Part shown: positions 25,211 to 34,295 of the stretch, piece by piece
How positions within the stretch are numbered: position 1 is the first letter of the stretch
Layout: each line of letters opens with the position of its first letter
Assembly (NCBI RefSeq): GCF_004010155.1
Contig: NZ_RRYH01000008.1
Coordinates: forward strand, 1-64,000
Direction: 5' to 3'
DNA: 64,000 nucleotides
From: Solirhodobacter olei
GTDB lineage: Bacteria; Pseudomonadota; Alphaproteobacteria; Rhodobacterales; Rhodobacteraceae
Translations under genes and position numbers: made by a program
The notes under the pieces: model-generated
What the model was told of the DNA's origin: nothing
Seen by the model: the letters and a program-made list of their open reading frames with translations, nothing else
Database searches by the model: none

Positions 25211-26148
25211 TGGAGGCGGCGCCTCTTCACGCCGCCCTGGCCGACGGACCGCCCGGCGGCGCGGCCTACTGGCTGACCACGGCCGACAGGGTGCGCATCC
25301 GCATCGGCGTCTGGCCGGAGGGGGAGAAGGGCACCGTCCTGCTCTTCCCCGGCCGCACCGAATATGTCGAGAAATACGGCCGCGCGGCCGTGGATTTCCG
25401 CGCCCGCGGCTATGCAACGGTGGTCATCGACTGGCGCGGACAGGGCCTTGCCGACAGGTCGCTGAAAGACCGAAACGTCGGCCATGTCGACCACTTCTCC
25501 GATTTCCAGAAGGATGTCGCCGCGGTGCTGGCGGCGGCCGGAACGCTCGGCCTGCCCCGCCCGTTCTTCCTCGTCAGCCATTCCATGGGCGGCGCCATCG
25601 CGCTGCGCTCGCTGATCGAGGGGCTGCCGGTCGCCGCCGCGGTCTTCTCCGCCCCGATGTGGGGCCTCCTTCTCGCGCCCGCAACGCGCCCGGTCGCCTG
25701 GGTTCTGGCGAAGGCGAGCCGCACCCTCGGCTTCTCGCACCGCTACGCGCCGAGCACCGGTCCCGTCACCTATGTCGCCTCCGCGCCCCATGCAGACAAC
25801 GTCCTGACCACAGACGAGCCGATGTGGGACTACATGAAGGCCCAGGTCACCGGCGCGCCAGACCTCGCCCTCGGCGGCCCCAGCCTGAACTGGCTGCACG
25901 AGGCGCTGGACGAATGCCGCCGCCTGCGCGCCCTGCCCTCGCCCGCCGTGCCCACGCTCACCGCGCTCGGCTCGAACGAGCGGGTGGTCGATGCCGCGCC
26001 GATCCACGAGCGCATGGCCCGCTGGCCCGGCGGCCGGCTGGAGGTCGTGCCCGGCGCCGAGCACGAGATCATGATGGAGCGCCCCGAGACCCGCGACCGC
26101 TTCTTCGACGACTGCGCGGCGCTGTTCGAGGCAAACACCGGGGCCTGA
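25210..26148 (+). CDS. Alpha/beta hydrolase, lysophospholipase (PldB-like)
   Basis: A 312-residue cytoplasmic serine hydrolase of the monoacylglycerol lipase/PldB group. The oxyanion segment LFPGRTEYVEKYG and DWRGQGLADR are typical, the nucleophile elbow is VSHSMGG, and the catalytic acid and histidine fit ALGSNERVVD and PGAEHEIMME. Translation starts in the TGATG overlap with the SCP2 gene. It ends in a hairpin shared with the convergent dehydrogenase. Substrate is probably a lysophospholipid or acylglycerol. Confidence 0.9.
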   Translation: MEAAPLHAALADGPPGGAAYWLTTADRVRIRIGVWPEGEKGTVLLFPGRTEYVEKYGRAAVDFRARGYATVVIDWRGQGLADRSLKDRNVGHVDHFSDFQKDVAAVLAAAGTLGLPRPFFLVSHSMGGAIALRSLIEGLPVAAAVFSAPMWGLLLAPATRPVAWVLAKASRTLGFSHRYAPSTGPVTYVASAPHADNVLTTDEPMWDYMKAQVTGAPDLALGGPSLNWLHEALDECRRLRALPSPAVPTLTALGSNERVVDAAPIHERMARWPGGRLEVVPGAEHEIMMERPETRDRFFDDCAALFEANTGA

Positions 26149-26172
26149 CCGCCCCTGCGCGGAAAGGGGCGG
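26149..26172. terminator. Shared hairpin between convergent genes
   Basis: Perfect 7-bp stem CCGCCCC/GGGGCGG with a 10-base loop, directly after the hydrolase stop and just before the end of the convergent dehydrogenase. No T-run, so it may be a Rho-assisted or RNA-end-protecting hairpin. Confidence 0.55.
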
Positions 26173-26176
26173 ACCC

Positions 26177-27100
26177 TCAGACCACCCGCCGCGCCGGATC
26201 GAGCCGGCCGTCGAGGTGATCGAGAATGTTTCGCGCCGCCTCCATGCCCATCTGCCTGAAGGCCCCGGCGCTCATCGCCCCCGTATGCGGCGTCAGGATC
26301 ACGTCGTCGCGCCCCTGCAGCGGGTGGTCGGCCGGCAGCGGCTCCACCTCCGTCGCGTCAAGACCGATGCCGCCAAGGTGCCGGGCCGCGGCCAGCGCCG
26401 CCTCGTCGATCAGCCCGCCCCGCGCGGTGTTGAGAACGATAGCCCCTTCCGGCAGCAGCGCGATCTCCGCCGCCCCGATCATCCCCTTCGTCTCGGGCGA
26501 CAGCGGGCAGTGGAGGCTCAGCACATCCGCCATCGGCAGCGCGCCGGCAAGGCTCTCGGCAATACGGTAGCCCTCGGGCGTCCGCGCGCCGGAAACGCTG
26601 CGCGCAAGCACTGTCACCTCCATCCCGAAGGCCGCGGCCAGCGCCGCCACCCGCCGCCCGATGGCGCCAAGGCCGATGATAAGGATCCGCCGCCCGGCCA
26701 GATCCGCCGCCTCCAGTTCCGGCCCCTCGCGCCGCCCCGTGGCGGCCATCGCCCGCGCCGCGGGCAGCCGCTTCGCAAGCGCCAGCATCAGCATCAGGGT
26801 ATGCTCGGCCACCGCCGCGGCGTTGGCCCCGGGGGTGTTGGCCAGCACCACGCCTGCCGCGCGCGCCGCGGCAAGGGGGATATTGTCCACGCCCGTCCCG
26901 TGCTTCGCGATCATCCGGACCGGCCCCGCCATCAGCGCCTCGGGCAGCGGCCGGGTGCGCACCAGCACGATCTCGGCCGCCGCCAGTGCCTCGGCCGCCG
27001 CTTCGGGCGCAAGTTCCGCCGCCTCGGTCACCTCCAGCCCCGCCGCGCGCAGCATCTCCAGCGCGTCGGGATGAACCGGTTCTGTCACATGCACCCGCAT
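26177..27100 (-). CDS. D-isomer-specific 2-hydroxyacid dehydrogenase
   Basis: A 307-residue NAD(P)-dependent oxidoreductase of the D-3-phosphoglycerate dehydrogenase/hydroxypyruvate reductase superfamily. Family motifs are HGTGVDNIPL at about residue 69, the dinucleotide fold GLGAIGRRVAALAAAFGMEV (about 145), SLHCPLSPETKG, NTARGGLIDE and the catalytic-histidine segment LTPHTGAMSAG. The start codon follows the Anbu stop with one base between, so it is probably the last gene of the Anbu cluster transcript. The substrate cannot be told from sequence. Confidence 0.9.
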   Translation of the reverse strand: MRVHVTEPVHPDALEMLRAAGLEVTEAAELAPEAAAEALAAAEIVLVRTRPLPEALMAGPVRMIAKHGTGVDNIPLAAARAAGVVLANTPGANAAAVAEHTLMLMLALAKRLPAARAMAATGRREGPELEAADLAGRRILIIGLGAIGRRVAALAAAFGMEVTVLARSVSGARTPEGYRIAESLAGALPMADVLSLHCPLSPETKGMIGAAEIALLPEGAIVLNTARGGLIDEAALAAARHLGGIGLDATEVEPLPADHPLQGRDDVILTPHTGAMSAGAFRQMGMEAARNILDHLDGRLDPARRVV

Positions 27101-27101
27101 C

Positions 27102-27827
27102 TCAGACGCGGATCTGGCCGAACGCGTCCCGCAGCGCCTGGCTCCAGGCCTGGCTCATCGCCGCGAAGCCTGCATCCCCGGGCTCGATCCGCCGCCGCGT
27201 GGAAACCTTCAGCGCATCCTTCTCGATCACCAGAAGATCCAGCGGCATGCCGACCGAGAGGTTGGAACGCAGGGTCGAATCCATCGACAGCAGAACCGCC
27301 TTCTGCGCGTCCTCCAGGCTCGTCTCCATCGTAACCACCCGGTCGAGGATCGGCTTGCCGTACTTGTGCTCGCCGATCTGCAGGAAGGGCGTGTCCTCGG
27401 TGGCCTCGATGTAGTTTCCCTCCGGGTAGATCAGGAACATCCGCATGCCCCCGCCCTTGCGCTGCCCCGCCACGATCATAGAGGCGGAGGCCCCGGCCTG
27501 CGCCGCGGCGAGCTTCTCGTCGATCTCCAGCCGCGTCTCGGCCAGGGTGCGGCCGACGATATCGGCGACCTTCAGCATCGTTTCGGCCTTCAGGATCGAC
27601 GTGTCGGGCGTCGCCTCAGGGTCGTCGATCGCATCATGAAGCCGTGCGATCGTGGTCTGAGTGACCGACAGGCTGCCCGCCGTCAGGATCGTGATCACAC
27701 GATCCCCGGGGGCCTCGAAGACGAACATCTTCCGGTAGGTGGATATGTTGTCCAGCCCCGCGTTGGTGCGGGTATCGGACAGAAGGACCATGCCGCGATC
27801 AAGCAGCAGGCCAACGCAGTACGTCAT
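27102..27827 (-). CDS. Anbu, proteasome-related Ntn-hydrolase
   Basis: A 241-residue homologue of proteasome beta subunits (bacterial proteasome homologue, Anbu/BPH). The ATG at 27827 is chosen over a GTG three codons upstream because it places threonine directly after methionine (MTYCVGL), the position of the catalytic N-terminal threonine. LLLDRGMVLLSDTRTNAG and the lysine in STYRKMFVFE fit the family. Anbu forms self-assembled rings or helices. It stands downstream of ATP-grasp, alpha-E and transglutaminase genes, the characteristic cluster for this family. Confidence 0.93.
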   Translation of the reverse strand: MTYCVGLLLDRGMVLLSDTRTNAGLDNISTYRKMFVFEAPGDRVITILTAGSLSVTQTTIARLHDAIDDPEATPDTSILKAETMLKVADIVGRTLAETRLEIDEKLAAAQAGASASMIVAGQRKGGGMRMFLIYPEGNYIEATEDTPFLQIGEHKYGKPILDRVVTMETSLEDAQKAVLLSMDSTLRSNLSVGMPLDLLVIEKDALKVSTRRRIEPGDAGFAAMSQAWSQALRDAFGQIRV

Positions 27828-27861
27828 GGGGGACACCCGTCAAAAGGCCGTTGGCGCGACA

Positions 27862-28674
27862 CTATTGCTGGACTGACTGGATCGCAACGGTGACGTCGAG
27901 GCTCTCCGATCCCGGACCCCGCGCCACCCCCCGGATCGGCGCCGCATCGCGCGCGTCGAAGCCGGACCCGAGGCGGATGTAGCGCGCATCCGGACAGCAG
28001 CGGTTGGCCGGATCGAAGCCGACCCAGCCGAGCGCGGGGACATGGAGCTCCGCCCAGGCATGGGCCGCCTCATGCGGCGTGCCATCGTCGGTCGCCATCA
28101 GGTAGCCCGAGACATAGCGCGCCGGCACGTCCTGCGCCCGCGCCGCCGCGATCAGCGCCTGTGCATGGTCCTGGCAGACGCCTTCGCCCCGCGCCAGAGC
28201 CTCGGCCGCCGAGGTATGGGCATGGGTGGCGCCGGGCTTGTAGACGATGGCCGCCGCCACCGCGGCGGAAAGCAGGTGCGCCGCCTCCAGCGCATCCTGC
28301 GCCCCTGCGACTGCGTCCCGGCCGAGCTCTGCCAGCGCCGCATCGGCCCGTGTCGCGGCCGTCCCGCTCAGATAGACCTGCGGCGGCACGCTCTCGCGGT
28401 GGCCCCGAAGGACGCCGGCAAGGTCCGTCGTCTCGACCTCGCCCGAGACCCGCACCGCGATCTCCGACACCGGACCGCGGACCGAGACACCCTGCACCCA
28501 GTCCCCCGCCCCGTCGCGGAAGCCGCCGCCGGGCGTGCCGCCCGTGGCCTCCACCTGCCAGCTGAGCACCCGCTGCCCGTCGAAGTTCGACGGCGTCAGC
28601 CGGTGGCTCTGCACCACGCCGCGGACCGGCAGCTCGTAACGATAGGTGGTGACATGCAGGACCGAGAGGATCAT
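27862..28674 (-). CDS. Bacterial transglutaminase-like protein of the Anbu cluster
   Basis: A 270-residue cysteine-protease/transglutaminase-fold protein. An N-terminal beta-rich domain (LHVTTYRYELPV, about residues 6-17) precedes the core. The catalytic triad is seen as cysteine in GEGVCQDHAQA, histidine in AAHAWAELHV and aspartate in GFDPANR. Start and preceding stop overlap as ATGA with the alpha-E gene. Together with the ATP-grasp enzyme it is proposed in the literature to make or trim a peptide or amide tag; this is inference. Confidence 0.93.
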   Translation of the reverse strand: MILSVLHVTTYRYELPVRGVVQSHRLTPSNFDGQRVLSWQVEATGGTPGGGFRDGAGDWVQGVSVRGPVSEIAVRVSGEVETTDLAGVLRGHRESVPPQVYLSGTAATRADAALAELGRDAVAGAQDALEAAHLLSAAVAAAIVYKPGATHAHTSAAEALARGEGVCQDHAQALIAAARAQDVPARYVSGYLMATDDGTPHEAAHAWAELHVPALGWVGFDPANRCCPDARYIRLGSGFDARDAAPIRGVARGPGSESLDVTVAIQSVQQ

Positions 28675-29624
28675 CGCACGTCCCCGCTCAGATAGGTCTC
28701 GTGGATCAGCCCGCCGAGGCCCGCGACATCCCCGATGAACCGGGTCAGGAACTCGTGCAGCCCCTCGTCGAAGACATCCTCCACCGTGGTCTCGACCAAC
28801 TCCGCCAGAAGCGCCCGCGCCTTGCTCTGCGCCTGCCCGCTGGTGCCGTAACCGCGCGCCAGCCGGTCGAGGTGATCCGTCATACCCTCCACCGAGGAAC
28901 GCAGCGACCGTGGCGACTGGATGTTCAGAATCAGGAAATGCGCGATCTTGCGGGACGTGACCTCTCCGCCATAGGCCCAGTGGAAGGCGCGATGCGCCGA
29001 CATCGCCCGCAGCAGCGTCGTCCATTGGTAATTGTCGAGGCCCGAGCCCACGAAATCGATCCCCGGCAGCAGCACGTAGTATTTCACGTCAAGCAGCCGC
29101 GCGGTGTTGTCTGCGCGTTCCAGGTAATAACCGAGGTTCAGGAAATCCCAGCCGTCCTTCCTCAGCTGCGTGCCGTCGATCGCCCCCCTCAGCAGCGCCG
29201 AGTGCCGCATCGTCCAGTCGGTCAGGAACGACAGGTCCAGTTCCGAGCGCGGCCGCCGCTCCAGCGCGCGGACTTCCTGGAACGCGGTGTTGAGCGTGTC
29301 CCAGACCAGCGTCGTCAGCGCCCCGCGCACGATCCGCGCATTCTCCCGCGCCTGCGTGATGCAGGACAGGATCGAGGACGGGTTGTCGCGGTCGAAGAAG
29401 AAATAGCTCTCGATGTTGCGCTGCACCGGGTCGCCGTACTTGTGCGCAAAGCCCTCGGCGGTGCCGGAGGCCTGCAGCAGGCTCTCCCATTCGCTGTGGA
29501 ATCCCTCTCCGGTCGAGGGCAGAAGCGCCATCCGCCCGCCCACGTCCAGAAGGCGCGCCATCGTTTCCGCCCGCTCCATGTAGCGAGTGATCCAGTAGAG
29601 GTTATCGGCGGTCCGGCTCAGCAT
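28671..29624 (-). CDS. Alpha-E domain protein (DUF403) of the Anbu cluster
   Basis: A 317-residue all-helical protein. MLSRTADNLYWITRYMERAE at the N-terminus is the signature of the alpha-E domain, which is almost always encoded next to circularly permuted ATP-grasp enzymes. The ATG at 29624 lies 4 bases after the ATP-grasp stop, and the 3' end overlaps the transglutaminase start by 4 bases. The biochemical role is not established; a partner or second half of the ATP-grasp ligase is likely. Confidence 0.92.
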   Translation of the reverse strand: MLSRTADNLYWITRYMERAETMARLLDVGGRMALLPSTGEGFHSEWESLLQASGTAEGFAHKYGDPVQRNIESYFFFDRDNPSSILSCITQARENARIVRGALTTLVWDTLNTAFQEVRALERRPRSELDLSFLTDWTMRHSALLRGAIDGTQLRKDGWDFLNLGYYLERADNTARLLDVKYYVLLPGIDFVGSGLDNYQWTTLLRAMSAHRAFHWAYGGEVTSRKIAHFLILNIQSPRSLRSSVEGMTDHLDRLARGYGTSGQAQSKARALLAELVETTVEDVFDEGLHEFLTRFIGDVAGLGGLIHETYLSGDVR

Positions 29625-29628
29625 CCCA

Positions 29629-31044
29629 TCACCCCGCCAGCACCCAAGTGTCCTTGACGCCGCCACCCTGCGAGGAGTTGACGACAAGGCTCCCTTCCGT
29701 CAGCGCCACGCGGGTCAGCCCGCCCGGCACCAGCTCGATCCGCTCGCCGACAAGGCAATAGGGCCGAAGGTCCACGTGGCGCGGTGCGATCCCCTCCTCG
29801 ACGAAGGTCGGCACGGTCGAAAGCGCCAGCGTCGGCTGGGCGATGTAATTGCCCGGCTTGGCGCGGATGCGCTCGGCGAAGCTCTCGACCTGCGCCTTGG
29901 TGGCCTTGGGGCCGACCAGCATGCCGTAGCCGCCGGAGCCGTGAACTTCCTTCACCACCAGCTCCGGCAGGTTGGCGAGGACATGCTTCAGATCCTCCGC
30001 CTTGCCGCATTGCCATGTCGGCACGTTCTGCAGGATCGGCGCCTCGCCGAGGTAGAAGCGGATCATCTCCGGCACGAAGGTATAAATCGCCTTGTCGTCG
30101 GCCACGCCCGCGCCGGGGGCAGAGCAGATCGTCACGCCGCCGGACCGGTAGACATCCATCAGCCCCGGCACGCCAAGCGCCGAATCCGGCCGGAAGCACA
30201 GCGGATCGAGGTAGGCATCGTCGATCCGCCGATAGATCACGTCGACGCGCTTCGGCCCCTCGGTCGTGCGCATCCAGACGAACTCGCCCTCGACGAAGAG
30301 GTCCTGCCCCTCGACCAGCTCGACACCCATGAGGTCGGCCAGGAACGAATGCTCGTAATAGGCGGAATTGAAATGTCCCGGCGTCAGGATCACCACCGTC
30401 GGGTCGCGGTCGCATTTCGTCGGTGCCACGCTCTGCAGGGTGCGACGAAGAAGGTCGGGGTAGCGGTCCACCGGCGCGATCCGGTTCTCCCGGAAAAGCG
30501 CCGGGAACATCCGCATCATGATCTCGCGGTTCTCCAGCATGTAGGAGACACCAGAGGGCGTGCGGCAGTTGTCTTCCAGAACGAAGAACTCGTCCGGCCC
30601 GGTGCGGACAAGGTCGATGCCGACGATATGGGAATAGACGCCGCGCGGCGGCACGAAGCCCGCCACCGCCTTCTCATAGGCCTCGTTCTGGTAGACGAGC
30701 CGCGCCGGAATGCGGCCCGCGCGCACGATCTCGCCCCGCCCGTAGATGTCGAGGAGAAAGGCGTTCAGCGCCCGCGCCCGCTGCTTGATCCCGCGTTCCA
30801 GCCGCGCCCATTCATGGGCGGTGAAGACACGGGGGAACATGTCGAAGGGGATCAGGCGATCCGGATCGCCGCCCTCGCCATAGACTGCGAAGGTGATGCC
30901 GATCCGGCGAAAGAGCGCCTCGGCCTCCGCCTGTTTCAGCGAGCGCAGCTCGGCCGGCATGTCGGCCGTCCAGTTTTCCAGCTGCCGGTAAGGCGGGCGC
31001 ACGGCCCCTTCCTGGTACATCTCGTTGAAATAGGTCGATGCCAT
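29629..31044 (-). CDS. Circularly permuted ATP-grasp protein (DUF404/DUF407) of the Anbu cluster
   Basis: A 471-residue ATP-dependent ligase-like protein, first gene of the cluster. The start at 31044 (MASTYFNEMYQEG) fits family members; the frame is open for 41 more codons upstream but these carry no family sequence. Recognisable parts are NEAYEKAVAGFVPPRGVY, EDNCRTPSGVSYMLENR, ILTPGHFNSAYYEHSFL and VKEVHGSGGYGMLVGP near the C-terminal lysine/glycine region. Members are thought to form peptide or amide bonds using ATP. Substrate is unknown. Confidence 0.92.
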   Translation of the reverse strand: MASTYFNEMYQEGAVRPPYRQLENWTADMPAELRSLKQAEAEALFRRIGITFAVYGEGGDPDRLIPFDMFPRVFTAHEWARLERGIKQRARALNAFLLDIYGRGEIVRAGRIPARLVYQNEAYEKAVAGFVPPRGVYSHIVGIDLVRTGPDEFFVLEDNCRTPSGVSYMLENREIMMRMFPALFRENRIAPVDRYPDLLRRTLQSVAPTKCDRDPTVVILTPGHFNSAYYEHSFLADLMGVELVEGQDLFVEGEFVWMRTTEGPKRVDVIYRRIDDAYLDPLCFRPDSALGVPGLMDVYRSGGVTICSAPGAGVADDKAIYTFVPEMIRFYLGEAPILQNVPTWQCGKAEDLKHVLANLPELVVKEVHGSGGYGMLVGPKATKAQVESFAERIRAKPGNYIAQPTLALSTVPTFVEEGIAPRHVDLRPYCLVGERIELVPGGLTRVALTEGSLVVNSSQGGGVKDTWVLAG

Positions 31045-31368
31045 CGTACCCCCGCCGCGCACCAGGCCAGTAAAAAGCCCCGCACTCGCGCCGTAAAGGC
31101 CCTCCGCGCGGAACTCGGCGGGATCGGGTGCATCTGCACAAGAATTGGGCAGAATGGTCGATGCCAAGGGGAGCCCCGAGGAGGGCTAGCGTCCGTGCGC
31201 GGGTGGGCGCTCAGCGCGACTGGGGTCTGTCCGTTTATGGCGTAAAGAACCCCTTAGGCGTTCTCGCCCGTTGCGGCACCAGAAGCGCCCATTCGTCCGG
31301 GCGGACGGGCGCTGGCCCGGCGGGCTAGGCCCGCTGTTTCGGGCCCGGGACCCGTGAAGCCCCTCCGC
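31045..31368. other. Spacer with dispersed repeat, upstream of the Anbu cluster
   Basis: About 320 bases between the divergent-in-space ends: the ATP-grasp start on one side and the end of the deacetylase gene on the other. It must hold the Anbu-cluster promoter, and contains one copy of the 60-bp repeat (31199-31258) plus several GC-rich inverted patches (for example around 31275-31350). No gene is supportable. Confidence 0.55.
31199..31258 (+). repeat. 60-bp dispersed repeat, copy A
   Basis: Aligns without gaps to 34281-34340. The first 13 bases are identical, the next 15 differ, and the following CTGTCCGTTTATGGCGTAAA core plus GAA is almost identical (one difference in the core). Lies in a non-coding spacer. 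Confidence 0.75.
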
Positions 31369-32475
31369 CTAAGCCTCGCGCCAAGCCTCTTCCATCTCCC
31401 CAATCAGCCCCGACAGAAACGCGTCGAACCGGGGCCCCGGCTGGCGCGCGGCGAGCGTCTCGGCCAGGGGATCGGGCGCCGAGATCGCGCTGCCCGACAG
31501 CGCCTCCAGCACCGCATGGCCGCAGAACGGCACATAGGCCTCGGAATAGCCTCCCTCGTGGACCAGCACGAGCCGCCCGCCGCAAAGCTCCGCCGCCTCG
31601 GCCATCACCCGCCGCGTCATCTCGCGGAAGGTCTCCGCCGTCGCCAGCATCCGTGACAGCGGGTCGACCGCCGAGGCGTCGAACCCGCAGGCGACCACGA
31701 TCACATCCGGCCGGAAGGCGCGCAGCGCCGGCAGCGCCAGCCGGTCCATCGCCTCGAGGTAGCCCCTGTGCCCGGTCCCCGGCGGCAGGGGAATGTTGAG
31801 GTTCGCGCCCCGCCCCGCGCCCTCGCCGCGATCCTTCGCGCTGCCGGTGTTCAGCGGATAGTTCCATTCCTGGTGCAGCGAGATCGTCAGGACATCCGGC
31901 CGGTCGTAGAAGATCGCCTCCGTCCCGTTGCCGTGATGCACGTCCCAGTCGAGCACCGCCACGCGGCCGGTAAGCCCCGCGGCCAGCGCCGCCTCGATGG
32001 CGATGGCGATATTCGCCAGCAGGCAGAACCCGTTCGGCCAGTCCGGCAGGCAGTGATGCCCCGGCGGGCGCGACAGCGCGTAGGCATTGCCCACCCGCCC
32101 CTCCAGCACGTCGAACAGGGCCGCCCGCGCCAGCCCGGCCGAGAGAGCCGCGATCTCGTAGCCGCCCCGACCGAAGGGCGTCCTCAGCCCCAGCTCGCCG
32201 CCGCCGGCATCCGACATCGTCTTGAACCTGTCGAGGAAATCCGCCGGATGGACCCGCAGCAGCTCCTCGCGGCTCGCCTCCCGCGCGCCAGAGGCCTTCA
32301 GTTCGCCCAGAAGTCCCGTCACCTGCATCAGGTTGACAAGGCGCCGCTTCGTCTCCGGCCCCTCCGGCAGACCCTGCGGCATCGGCTGCACCAGCCCGCC
32401 CGCCGGCATGGTCAGCACGTAATTCCCGCCATGATGCCAGAAACAGCGCTCGTCCCAGTAAAATCCCGTCGTCAT
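31369..32475 (-). CDS. Histone-deacetylase-family hydrolase (class II HDAC / acetylpolyamine amidohydrolase-like)
   Basis: A 368-residue zinc-dependent amide hydrolase of the arginase/deacetylase fold, cytoplasmic. The zinc-ligand and active-site motifs are RPPGHHC (about residue 138), LDWDVHHGNGTEAIFYD (about 177) and ACGFDASAVDPLSRM (about 265). The bacterial members deacetylate proteins, acetoin-type or polyamine substrates; the sequence does not separate these. It is transcribed alone, away from the DUF167 gene, with the spacer repeat downstream. Confidence 0.9.
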   Translation of the reverse strand: MTTGFYWDERCFWHHGGNYVLTMPAGGLVQPMPQGLPEGPETKRRLVNLMQVTGLLGELKASGAREASREELLRVHPADFLDRFKTMSDAGGGELGLRTPFGRGGYEIAALSAGLARAALFDVLEGRVGNAYALSRPPGHHCLPDWPNGFCLLANIAIAIEAALAAGLTGRVAVLDWDVHHGNGTEAIFYDRPDVLTISLHQEWNYPLNTGSAKDRGEGAGRGANLNIPLPPGTGHRGYLEAMDRLALPALRAFRPDVIVVACGFDASAVDPLSRMLATAETFREMTRRVMAEAAELCGGRLVLVHEGGYSEAYVPFCGHAVLEALSGSAISAPDPLAETLAARQPGPRFDAFLSGLIGEMEEAWREA

Positions 32476-32617
32476 CCCGCCCCCCGATGCGTGCCGGGGC
32501 GGAGACTACGGCCTCCGCCAGCCGGCGTGCAACCGCCCCCCGGGCCAGCCGCCTTCACGGTTTCCCCCGCGCACGGTTCCGCCCTAGACTGCCCCCGCCT
32601 GAACCATCCCGAGCCCG

Positions 32618-32875
32618 ATGCCCGACATAGACCTCTCCTCCCGCGCCGAACCGGGCACGGACTTCGCCGTCCGGGTCACGCCGAAGGCATCCCGCAACGC
32701 GCTCAGCCTGGACGAGACCGGTGCGATCCGCATCCATGTGACCGCCGTGCCGGAGGCCGGAAAGGCGACGGAGGCCGCGCGAAAACTTCTCGCCCGCGCC
32801 CTTGGCGTCGCCCCGAGCCGGCTGTCGCTGATCCGGGGCGCCACGGCCCGCGACAAGGTCTTCCGATTGACTTGA
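32618..32875 (+). CDS. DUF167 (YggU-family) protein
   Basis: An 85-residue single-domain protein of unknown function. It has the family core: DFAVRVTPKASRNAL near the N-terminus, AVPEAGKATEAARKLLA in the middle (conserved GKAN/T-like turn) and SRLSLIRGATARDKVF at the end. It is monocistronic and ends just before a good terminator. Confidence 0.9.
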   Translation: MPDIDLSSRAEPGTDFAVRVTPKASRNALSLDETGAIRIHVTAVPEAGKATEAARKLLARALGVAPSRLSLIRGATARDKVFRLT

Positions 32876-32892
32876 CGACGAAAAATCACTCC

Positions 32893-32925
32893 AAGGGGGC
32901 GATTTTTCCACCCCCTTTTCCTTTT
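32893..32925 (+). terminator. Rho-independent terminator after the DUF167 gene
   Basis: AAGGGGG and CCCCCTT pair over an 11-base loop and are followed by TTCCTTTT. It lies 17 bases after the stop codon. Confidence 0.75.
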
Positions 32926-32998
32926 CGAACTGTTTTCCTAAGCTAGGTTACTAATTCGTAATGGCGCAGACGCGCGAGGAAAGACCCGGGGGGCAAAC

Positions 32999-34243
32999 AT
33001 GTGGACGAGCCTGCTTGATGGTATGCTCGGCCGTCTCATTCGGAACGGCGAACTGATTGTGACCTATCCTAACGGGAAGGTCAGACGATACGGAAGAGGC
33101 GCGCCGCACGCGGCTGTACACCTGAAGGACGAGACGCTTGTGCGCCGTCTGGTGCTGCATCCGGATCTCGCCCTCGGCGAGGGCTACATGGATGGCAATG
33201 TCGAGGTCGAGGGTGACGATCTCGAGGGGCTGCTGGCGCTCGCCATGCAGAACATGGAAGACCAGCCCGCGAACTGGCGCGACCGGCTGTTGCAGTTCAG
33301 AAGCTGGTTCCGCTGGGTCGACCAGTTCAACCCGATGGGCCGCGCCCAGCGCAACGTGGCGCATCACTACGACCTCTCGGGCGAGCTCTACGACCTCTTC
33401 CTCGACAAGGACCGGCAGTACTCCTGCGCCTATTTCTCCGATCCGGCGATGACGCTGGAGGAGGCGCAGGAGGCCAAGAAGCAGCATATCGCCAAGAAGC
33501 TGCTGATCGAGCCCGGCATGCGGGTGCTCGACATCGGCTGCGGCTGGGGCGGCCTGGGCTTGACGCTCGCGCGCGATTTCGGGGCCCAGGTGGTGGGCGT
33601 CACGCTCTCGACCGAGCAGCACAAGATCGCCTGCCAGCGCGCCAAGGACGCGGGCCTCGAGGGCCAGGTGGACTTCCGCCTGACCGACTACCGCAACGTC
33701 ACCGAGCGCTTCGACCGCGTGGTGTCCGTCGGGATGTTCGAACATGTCGGTGTGCCGCATTACCGCGAGTATTTCCGCAACGTCCACGACCGGCTGACCG
33801 AGGATGGCGTGGCACTGATCCACTTCATCGGCCGGATGTCGCCGCCCGGCTCCACCAGCCCGTGGATCCTGAAATACATCTTCCCCGGCGGCTATGTCCC
33901 GGCGCTGTCAGAGACCATGGCAGCGGTCGAGAAGGAACACCTCTGGGCGACCGACGTCGAGGTCTGGCGGCTGCATTACGCCGAGACGCTGAAGAACTGG
34001 CGCGCGCGCTTCATGGCCAACCGCGACAAGGCCAAGGCGCTCTACGACGAGCGCTTCTGCCGGATGTGGCGCTACTACCTTTCCGCCTCTGAAATGAGCT
34101 TCCGGCATTTCGGGCAGAACGTGTTCCAGATCCAGCTCGCCCGCCGGCAGGAGGCGGTGCCGCTGACCCGGAATTACCTTTACCCGGCCGAGGCCAAGGC
34201 CGCCCGCCGCTCCCGCGCGAACGTCACCGAGGCGGCCGAGTAA
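32999..34243 (+). CDS. Cyclopropane-fatty-acyl-phospholipid synthase family methyltransferase
   Basis: A 414-residue SAM-dependent enzyme that should add a methylene (or methyl) group to double bonds of membrane phospholipid acyl chains. An N-terminal lipid-binding domain with DLALGEGYMDG (about residues 57-67) is followed by the SAM fold, VLDIGCGWGGLGLTLA (about 176), and the active-site stretch RVVSVGMFEHVG (about 242). The end has KARYDE-like MANRDKAKALYDERFCRMW (about 340-358). A GGGGGG stretch precedes the ATG. It is followed by a strong hairpin and repeat copy B. Confidence 0.92.
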   Translation: MWTSLLDGMLGRLIRNGELIVTYPNGKVRRYGRGAPHAAVHLKDETLVRRLVLHPDLALGEGYMDGNVEVEGDDLEGLLALAMQNMEDQPANWRDRLLQFRSWFRWVDQFNPMGRAQRNVAHHYDLSGELYDLFLDKDRQYSCAYFSDPAMTLEEAQEAKKQHIAKKLLIEPGMRVLDIGCGWGGLGLTLARDFGAQVVGVTLSTEQHKIACQRAKDAGLEGQVDFRLTDYRNVTERFDRVVSVGMFEHVGVPHYREYFRNVHDRLTEDGVALIHFIGRMSPPGSTSPWILKYIFPGGYVPALSETMAAVEKEHLWATDVEVWRLHYAETLKNWRARFMANRDKAKALYDERFCRMWRYYLSASEMSFRHFGQNVFQIQLARRQEAVPLTRNYLYPAEAKAARRSRANVTEAAE

Positions 34244-34267
34244 TCCTGCGCCTCGCTGTGAGAAGGG

Positions 34268-34295
34268 CAAGCGCCCGCCCGCGGGTGGGCGCTTG
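34268..34295. terminator. Strong hairpin after the cyclopropane synthase gene
   Basis: CAAGCGCCC/GGGCGCTTG gives a perfect 9-bp stem that can extend inward. There is no T-run. The right arm is the beginning of repeat copy B. Confidence 0.5.
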
